Source of the DNA: Microcebus murinus
Taxonomy: Eukaryota; Chordata; Mammalia; Primates; Cheirogaleidae
DNA length: 64,000 bases
Reading direction: 5' to 3'
NCBI RefSeq assembly: GCF_040939455.1
Contig: NC_134107.1
Location: 14,757,537-14,821,536 of the forward strand
Shown here: positions 50,001-64,000 of the stretch, piece after piece
How the letters are laid out: each line of letters begins with the position of its first letter
How positions within the stretch are numbered: position 1 is the stretch's first letter
The notes under the pieces: generated by a model
What the model was told of the DNA's origin: nothing
What the model saw: only the letters and a program-made list of their open reading frames with translations
The model's database searches: none
Made by a program: the position numbers and the translations under genes

Positions 50001-52384
50001 CTATAAATACAGGCGAAGCTTTGCTTGCTCACCTGCCACTCACCTCCTGCTGTGCAGCCTGGTTGCCAACAGGCCACGAACCAGTAATGGTCCACGGCCA
50101 GAGAGTTGGGGACCACAGGGCTAAGCTGCCTGGGGTGGGCCTGGCTATAACCTCCCTCTTCTCCCCCACCAGGAGTCCTGGAGATGGAGCGCTTAAACTA
50201 CGTCCACCACAACGAGACTGTGACCCAGCAGATTGGGGAGGTCCTGTACAATGCAGCACCACTGTCCATCTGGTGGCAGATCCCTCAGTACCTGCTCATC
50301 GGGATCAGTGAGATTTTTGCAAGCATCCCAGGTACCCTGGATCCCTTCCCCTGCTCTTGCACCAGTGATGGTGGTGCTTCCAAGTCAGGGAGCCCATGGG
50401 TGCAGCCTCCAGGGCTCATCTGCATGGAGGTGTTTCCTGAGCAGGGCTGCATTCACCAGTGGGGATTTATTGGTGCTTGGTTCATGCCAGCCACCTCGAT
50501 CCACACTGGTGACCTGGAGGTGAGCAAGGCACTTCCCACTGTGTCTTTGCAGCTGCTGTGCCCTCCACCTTAGATTGAGGGTGAACTCCTGTTTCCCTTT
50601 CAATTGTGGTCGCAATACCAAGGACCCTGGGCAGAGGGCGTCCTCCCTTCCTGCCCTTTGTTCATCTCTATCACAGCACACAGCAGTCTGCGTCATACTA
50701 ATGCATTTCTGTCTGTCCCCCTGGGGCTGGGACTAGAGAGCTGCAAGGCTGGGACAGAGGAACAAGGGCTTCCGTGCTGCAGGGCCCAGGGTTAGGCTGG
50801 GTGGGACATAAAGATAAACTGGGGGGAGAAAGTCATGCAAGCAATAAACCAGTGGAGTGCTGGAGAAGTGACCACAGACTGTGGTGGGGGCCACAGGCAT
50901 GGCAGGGAGGGGCCAGGTGAGCAGGTGGGAGGAAGGGCCTCACAGGCAGAGGGAACAGCATAAGCGAAGACCCAAGCCTTGTGGGGAGCCTGGGGGACAG
51001 GGCTAGGGAGGCTTGGGGGTGGGAGTGGCATAGGGGATGGAGGTCTTGTGGGCTGAGCCAGGATCTTGGAATTTCTCCTGGGGGCGACAGCACCCCCACA
51101 CCACCTCCACTCTCTGAGGGGCTTTGGCAGGGAAAGGACTTCATCAGAGATGCTTTAGACAGACCCATCTGGCTGCACGAGGAAGGCGGTGTCAGGACAG
51201 TTTAAGAGACATTTGCAGGGGCCGGCAGAAAGTGACCAGGGCTGGGGTTTGACCCAGGGCAGAGTGGGGACAGAGAGGAGGACCTACATTTAGAGCAGAT
51301 TTCAGAGGCTGAATCAAAATGATTTGGCAATGACAGTGCAGGTGGGCAGAGGGTGGGGGACAGAGGGAGGGTGCACATGGTGCTGGCTTGGAGGTGCTGT
51401 GGCTGAGATGGGAAACCCAGGAGGGGAGGAGGGGAGCCAGAGCTCTTGCGGCAATGCAGGGAGTGTCCAGGTGGAGCAGTTCAGCCAGGTGATGAGCAGG
51501 GTAGAGGGGAAGGTGTCACTGGTGCTGAGGTGGGGGTGGCCCAGGCCTGTCCTCTGCTCTTCCACCAGCCCCTGTGGGCCTCCCACCCCCCTCTCCACAG
51601 GCCTGGAGTTCGCCTACTCAGAGGCCCCGCGCTCCATGCAGGGCGCGATCATGGGCATCTTCTTCTTCCTGTCTGGGGTGGGCTCGCTGTTGGGCTCCAG
51701 CCTCGTGGCACTGCTGTCCTTGCCGGGCGGCTGGATGCACTGCCCCAAGGACTTCGGTGAGTGTGGGGGCCTCCCCAGGAGTGGGACACAGGTGGGGGAG
51801 GCTTAGAAAGTCAGTGGCAACTGCTAAGTTCCAGGCAGAACGCAGTAGAGGGCTACACTCGGGAAAATGGGGTTCTAGCCCAGACTTGGCCAGTCATATA
51901 ACATGACCTCCCTCCTTGGGTCTCAGTTTCCCCAACTGTCAAAAAGGAAACTGAACTCAGGGGAATTGCTGCCATTCTGGCTGAAAGGTCTCCTTTCTCG
52001 TGGTATTTGAGTTTCAAGCCCCCTTACGAATAGCTAGCTACAGGGGAGCTGCAGACACCCCGGGAGACTCTCAGGGAGCCAGTCGCTAGAGGGGTATCTA
52101 CCAGCCGCTTCAGAGCCCACCCACTGCCCACATGGCTCAGCTGCCAGGCCCAGGGCCAGGGCACAGCAGGCAGAGGGTGGCAGACAGGGCATCCCTGCCC
52201 TGACCCGTCGCCCACCCGTCTTTCCCCAGGGAACATCAACAATTGCCGGATGGACCTCTACTTCTTCCTGCTAGCTGGCGTGCAGGCCGCCACGGCCCTC
52301 CTGTTTGTCTGGATCGCTGGTCGCTATGAGAAGAAGGCTCACGGCCCAGCCTCCCACGGCAGTTCCGGCAGGGACAGGGGCTGA
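37498..52384 (+). CDS. SLC15A3: SLC15A3, solute carrier family 15 member 3 (PHT2), complete coding region in eight exons
   Basis: Proton-coupled oligopeptide transporter of the POT/PTR family; it moves histidine and small peptides, including bacterial muramyl dipeptide, from endolysosomes to cytosol in macrophages and dendritic cells. Exons 37498-38055, 41004-41293, 43528-43675, 47576-47686, 48410-48578, 50173-50331, 51601-51756 and 52230-52384 join with consistent phases (all GT-AG) to 1746 nt: 581 residues plus TGA, the length of the human protein. Residues 15-20 (ERRPLL) form an acidic dileucine sorting signal for lysosomes. TM1 carries the POT motif as Q42-M-L-E45-R46; family members have Glu at 42. 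[13 protein letters not shown] (TM2-3) is a POT signature. Twelve membrane segments are expected. NNS-type glycosylation sites occur in the loop of exon 4. Kozak context has A at -3. Confidence 0.97.
38270..38430 (-). repeat. MIR SINE
   Basis: Reverse-complement MIR: 'ttttaactcatttaatcctc', 'cccattttacagagaaggac', 'caacttgtccaaggtgacat' in order. Confidence 0.65.
38500..38665 (+). repeat. MIR SINE
   Basis: Plus-strand MIR with 'ctcttgggcaagcacctcaa' and the 3' end 'ttcaataaatatttgctaag'. Confidence 0.65.
41004..41293 (+). CDS. SLC15A3: SLC15A3 exon 2
   Basis: Starts [19 protein letters not shown] after a CAG acceptor and ends RLWQRHSS plus two bases at a GTGAGC donor. Contains membrane segments 4-6 region ([30 protein letters not shown]). 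Confidence 0.97.
41532..41869 (+). mobile_element. Alu SINE, lemur type, in SLC15A3 intron 2
   Basis: Complete Alu with lemur linker. Flanks 'agaaagtgtgaagat' (41515-41529) and 'agaaagtgtgaggat' (41869-41883) are a 15-bp duplication with one mismatch. Confidence 0.95.
42290..42790 (-). mobile_element. Probable ERVL/MaLR-type LTR or related old repeat
   Basis: 'cttagtggcttaaacaacaa' (42331) and 'cagttctgaggatgactggg' (42370), then 'gagggagcattccaagaat' (42605) and 'cattctgttggtcaaagcag' (42710), follow a familiar interspersed-repeat order. Family assignment is uncertain. Confidence 0.45.
43528..43675 (+). CDS. SLC15A3: SLC15A3 exon 3
   Basis: Completes Arg283, encodes a variable Pro/Gln-rich cytoplasmic loop ([19 protein letters not shown]) and then [20 protein letters not shown], ending WMVYFQ in phase 0 at GTGAGC. 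The loop is the least conserved part of the family. Confidence 0.96.
43830..44000 (+). repeat. MIR SINE, diverged
   Basis: Contains 'tctctgggcctcagtttccc' and 'catgtgtacaatgggtggct' in MIR order, in SLC15A3 intron 3. Confidence 0.5.
44170..44540 (-). mobile_element. MaLR-type LTR (MLT1/MST-like)
   Basis: Reverse-complement MaLR order: 'cagaaatttattttctcata' (44188), 'gccccaccttcataacctaa' (44403), 'cgttgggggttagtggatca' (44470) and 'catagcaac' end. In SLC15A3 intron 3. Confidence 0.65.
45188..45559 (+). mobile_element. Alu SINE, lemur type, with a split tail
   Basis: Alu with a small deletion in the first monomer and lemur linker. The A tail is broken by about 25 unique bases (45515-45540, including the imperfect palindrome 'tacaaggatgttcttgta') and then a second A run. 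Target duplications 'aaagacaaaaga' lie at 45176-45187 and 45560-45571, outside the second A run, so the unique bases belong to the inserted transcript. Confidence 0.9.
45598..46295 (-). mobile_element. MLT1-type LTR, split by an Alu
   Basis: Begins 'attagtttcctagggttgcc' and 'ataacaaaataccccatact', continues after the Alu with 'tgaggacaccaatccctatg' (46150) and 'actgggagttaggacttcaa' (46240). In SLC15A3 intron 3. Confidence 0.75.
45769..46098 (-). mobile_element. Alu SINE, lemur type
   Basis: Reverse-complement full Alu with lemur linker, inside an MLT1 LTR. Flanked by 9-bp repeats 'catcatttt' (45760-45768 and 46099-46107). Confidence 0.9.
46347..46640 (+). mobile_element. 5'-truncated Alu SINE, lemur type
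   Basis: Starts inside the first monomer at 'ctctgggaggccgaggcagg' yet is bounded by perfect 16-bp repeats 'aaaaatgcagattttc' (46331-46346 and 46641-46656). The truncation therefore occurred at insertion, not later. Confidence 0.95.
46795..46860. repeat. (TG)n/(CATG)n microsatellite
   Basis: Mixed TG, TGCA and TGTA repeats in SLC15A3 intron 3. Alternating purine-pyrimidine sequence could adopt Z-DNA. Confidence 0.85.
47576..47686 (+). CDS. SLC15A3: SLC15A3 exon 4
   Basis: Thirty-seven codons, phase 0 at both ends: [19 protein letters not shown] then an N-glycosylatable SANSSVA loop, ending SSYT. This is the TM7 region and luminal loop. Confidence 0.96.
48052..48080. repeat. Perfect palindrome in SLC15A3 intron 4
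   Basis: Arms of 14 bp (48052-48065 and 48067-48080) are exact reverse complements around one central base. No known element is recognised. Confidence 0.9.
48410..48578 (+). CDS. SLC15A3: SLC15A3 exon 5
   Basis: Encodes [20 protein letters not shown] and [16 protein letters not shown], ending with one base of Gly at a GTGTGC donor. Two membrane segments joined by a cytoplasmic loop ([13 protein letters not shown]). Confidence 0.96.
48950..49150 (-). repeat. MIR SINE
   Basis: Reverse-complement MIR: 'tcatcctcacaataatcctg', 'caagtgatttgcccaaggtc', 'acacagctagccaatggtag' in order. Confidence 0.8.
49270..49480 (+). repeat. MIR SINE
   Basis: Plus-strand MIR: 'ggtatcacagaaagtaggcc', 'gctgtgtgactgtgggctgg', then 'cagtgcctagtatataacaa'. 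Confidence 0.75.
49646..50117. mobile_element. MER1-type hAT-Charlie transposon in SLC15A3 intron 5
   Basis: Ends 'cagcagtccccaacc' and 'agttggggaccacag' are inverted complements with a few mismatches; perfect 8-bp duplications 'ggctaagc' flank it at 49638-49645 and 50118-50125. Interior segments ('tttcatggaagagaattttt', 'gacaggaggcggagctctgg') match the MER1 group. Its right end is 55 bp from the exon 6 acceptor. Confidence 0.85.
50173..50331 (+). CDS. SLC15A3: SLC15A3 exon 6
   Basis: Completes Gly426 then [20 protein letters not shown] (luminal loop with NET glycosylation site) and [17 protein letters not shown], ending with one base of Gly at GTACCC. The SEIFAS segment is a conserved POT helix. 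Confidence 0.96.
50820..51320 (-). mobile_element. LINE L2 fragment in SLC15A3 intron 6
   Basis: 'ggcagagggaacagcataag' (50943), 'gacttcatcagagatgcttt' and 'gaggaaggcggtgtcagga' suggest a reverse-complement L2 internal region. Confidence 0.5.
51601..51756 (+). CDS. SLC15A3: SLC15A3 exon 7
   Basis: [20 protein letters not shown] and a Gly/Ser-rich helix, ending CPKDF plus one base at GTGAGT. The motif FAYSEAP..M is typical of the PHT branch and its POT relatives. Confidence 0.97.
52230..52384 (+). CDS. SLC15A3: SLC15A3 exon 8 (C-terminus)
   Basis: [20 protein letters not shown], last membrane segment ([14 protein letters not shown]) and a short polar tail ending in TGA at 52382-52384. Confidence 0.97.
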
Positions 52385-52520
52385 ACGTGTCCCGTCCCAC
52401 CCCCTCGCTCCTCTCCTCAGACACAGACAGCAGCAGCTGTGGTTTCCTTCTCGGTTTATTCTGTACTCAACATTAGAATGCAACGGTTCCCATAAATAAG
52501 GGGCATGAGCCCTTCCTCAT
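52385..52520 (+). terminator. SLC15A3: SLC15A3 3' UTR and candidate poly(A) signal
   Basis: No AATAAA follows the stop codon. The variant hexamer CATAAA at 52491-52496 is the best candidate and would put the mRNA end near 52510-52520, past the likely end of the convergent TMEM132A transcript. Confidence 0.4.
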
Positions 52521-52683
52521 GACCATGGTCCATGACAAGGGGTGGGGTGGGGGGCCTGGGTGGGAGGCCTTGCAGAGGACCACACAGGGGACTTGAGTAA
52601 CAAGCACCAGAGGACCCGCAGGAGGGGCAGGCTAGAGGCTCGCGGGGACCCCACGCTTGCTGCGCCAGGTGGGCTGGGGAGCG
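52435..52683 (-). terminator. TMEM132A: TMEM132A 3' UTR and poly(A) signal
   Basis: On the minus strand a canonical AATAAA (TTTATT at 52455-52460) lies about 225 bp after the stop codon, predicting cleavage near 52430-52445. Confidence 0.7.
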
Positions 52684-62141
<9,458 letters not shown>

Positions 62142-62869
62142 CTGAAGAGGGATAAGGGGTAGAGATGGTGACAGCTCCAGAGATGGCAGGGGCTGAACAG
62201 AGCTCCATCCTGGGGCACAGTGATGGTGGGCAGTGGAGGGAGAAAAGGGCTGTAAATGTCCTATGCCCCCAGGATGGCCTAGGAATCTCCCCATTTCACA
62301 GATGAGGTTAAGTGAGGCTGAAAGAGCCTCACACCGGTAGCACACAGCAAAACCAGGATTTGCACCTGAGTCCAGCATTGGATGCCAGATTCCCAGCCAT
62401 CCCTCCTTCTACAGACATGGCCTTCTTCTCTCCAGCAGAGCCTTCTCAATGCCTCCCCTCCCCCATCTCTGCCCTCTACCTACTTGCCTGATATCAAGAT
62501 ATTTCTGGGGCATGACTCCCCCCAGATAGGTCCTATTCAGTAAATGATGATGACAAGGTGAGCTTTGTACAAAGTAGAGACCCTTTCTCTGCCCCTGGGA
62601 CCTTGGCTAAACTTGGCTGGGCATCCACGCTCCCTCCTCCGTCACTGCCATGGCAACCCACACCATCTTTCCAAGCTTGTTCCCTTCGTCCCTGCACCCA
62701 CTGGGTACTGGAGCACAAGAGGGGGGTGGGGGGATGCCAAAGAGGTCTGTGGAGCTAGTTGTGTGCCCTGGGGGTGGTGTGGGGGCCATGAGACTGGGGA
62801 CATAGTCGAAATATTCAGTCACCAGAAAGATAAAGAACCACTAAGGCCATATTGGTTTGTACCATTAAC

Positions 62870-63110
62870 CCTAATAATAACAATTAACGTGTTTTGAACA
62901 CTCACTATACGCAGGTACTAGTTTAAACATTTTGTGTGTATTTAACTATTTTAATCTTTGTAGTAACTCTGCGAACCAGGTTCTGTTATGATACTACAGA
63001 TCCCATTTTGTGGACATAGGAAATGAGGTGGAGAGGTGAGGGCACTTGCCCGTGGGCCCACAGCTGGAGAGCGGGCGAGCTGGGAGGTGAGCCCAGGTGT
63101 TAATCACTAG
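62870..63110 (-). repeat. MIR SINE
   Basis: Reverse-complement MIR: 'gaacactcactatacgcagg', 'cccattttgtggacatagga', 'cacttgcccgtgggcccaca' in order. Confidence 0.7.
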
Positions 63111-63129
63111 ACAACCCTGCCTCTCTGTG

Positions 63130-63425
63130 GCCCCCCTCGTTCCCCCACCCTGCCCTGCAACAGTGCCCCCTGCCTGCTTCACTCCCAGGACTATGTGTCC
63201 CCTCCTCTGCCTGGTGGCACCTCCCTCCTCCTTCAAGGCCAAGAGTGAATTGCCTGAGGAGGAGAGTTGCCTCCCTCTCCAGGAAGCCCTCCTTGGTTAT
63301 CTGCCCTCCCACCAGTCTCCTTAGTCTTTTGGAACCCCGGTTGCCTCCTGTGGATTAGTTATCTTCCTATCAACCCGGGGCCCTGTCTTACTCATCCTGG
63401 AGTTCCCCCAAGCTGGGAAGCTCTG
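63130..63425 (+). mobile_element. Probable LINE L2 3' fragment
   Basis: 'gccctccttggttatctgcc' (63286) and 'gggaagctctgtgcagagg' (63415) are L2-like. Short and diverged. Confidence 0.4.
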
Positions 63426-63494
63426 TGCAGAGGACTTCCTGGGAGCCTGGAAACCTGAGTTTAAGTCCTAGCTCTGCCTCAAAACTTGGGTCAG

Positions 63495-63830
63495 GGCCGG
63501 GCATGGTGGCTCACACCTATAATCCTAGCACTCTGGGAGGCTGAGGCGGGCGGATTGCTCGAGGTCAGGAGTTCGAAACCAGCCTGAGCAAGAGCGAGAC
63601 CCCATCTCTACTATAAATAGAAAGAAATTAATTGGTCAACTAATATATATATATAGAAAAAATTAGCCGGGCATGGTGGCGCATGCCTATTGTCCCAGCT
63701 ACCTGGGAGGCTGAGGCAGGAGGATCGCTGGAACCCAGGAGTTCAAGGTTGCTGTGAGCTAGGCTGATGCCATGGCACTCACTCTAGCCTGGGCAACAAA
63801 GTGAGACTCTGTCTCAAAAAGAAAAATAAA
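63495..63830 (+). mobile_element. Alu SINE, lemur type
   Basis: Complete Alu with lemur linker. Perfect 14-bp flanks 'aaaacttgggtcag' at 63481-63494 and 63831-63844. Confidence 0.95.
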
Positions 63831-64000
63831 AAAACTTGGGTCAGTCAGTAACATCTTGGAGCCCCAGTTTCATCACCGGTAGATGAGGCAGGAGCATTTA
63901 GCCACACCGAGGACAGGAGGGCTTTGTAAACTGTGGAGTGCTGTCTGAAGGAGGGATTACTGCTGCTGCATAATGGATGTGACAAGGCTTTCCTCCTCTC

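Larger units (their letters stand above)
62142..64000 (-). other. TMEM132A: TMEM132A intron 1 (partial; runs off the right edge)
   Basis: No GC-rich leader exon is visible here. Content is a MIR (about 62870-63110), probable L2 sequence (63130-63420) and a lemur-type Alu (63495-63830). Confidence 0.75.

Noticed and set aside
62142..64000. Search for the TMEM132A signal-peptide exon
   Set aside because: No minus-strand leader ending in phase 1 with a donor, and no CpG island, was found.

Overview
This window is nuclear DNA from a strepsirrhine primate, most likely a Malagasy lemur. It holds three vertebrate genes with GT-AG introns, many ancient mammalian repeats (MIR, L2, HAL1, MLT1, hAT-type), and about twenty Alu elements. 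Most of the younger Alus carry a linker insertion (ataaatagaaagaaattaat, then a TTGGCCAACTAATATATATAG block) that I associate with lemur AluL-type elements rather than with human or galago Alus. The species is not determined.

Layout. Positions 1-21178 are the long first intron of CD6 (minus strand). CD6 exon 1, which encodes the signal peptide, is at 21227-21179, with its 5' UTR and a RUNX/ETS promoter module just above it. The rest of CD6 lies off the left edge. Positions 21460-36700 are intergenic: Alus, a HAL1 LINE, hAT transposons, MaLR LTRs and a probable class II ERV remnant. SLC15A3 (plus strand) has all eight coding exons between 37498 and 52384. They join in frame to 581 codons. TMEM132A (minus strand) occupies 52684-62141 with coding exons 2-11 (992 residues). 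Its signal-peptide exon is beyond the right edge. SLC15A3 and TMEM132A converge with stop codons 299 bp apart and probably overlapping 3' ends. The order CD6 - SLC15A3 - TMEM132A, with these orientations, is that of human 11q12.2 read in reverse.

Function. CD6 is a T-cell scavenger-receptor co-receptor. SLC15A3 (PHT2) is an endolysosomal proton-coupled histidine/peptide transporter of myeloid cells, induced by innate immune signals. TMEM132A is a single-pass membrane protein linked to Wnt secretion and to GRP78. They are neighbours, not a pathway.

I found no undescribed molecular system. The most useful leads are: (1) a Gln in place of the first Glu of the ExxER proton-coupling motif of SLC15A3; (2) a target-site-flanked chimeric insertion joining an Alu 3' half to a 195-bp copy of sequence lying 3.1 kb away; (3) a strong interferon-response element upstream of SLC15A3; (4) two hAT insertions with perfect 8-bp target duplications, one 55 bp from an SLC15A3 splice acceptor; (5) a perfect 20-bp-arm hairpin continuing into a tandem repeat in the intergenic region.
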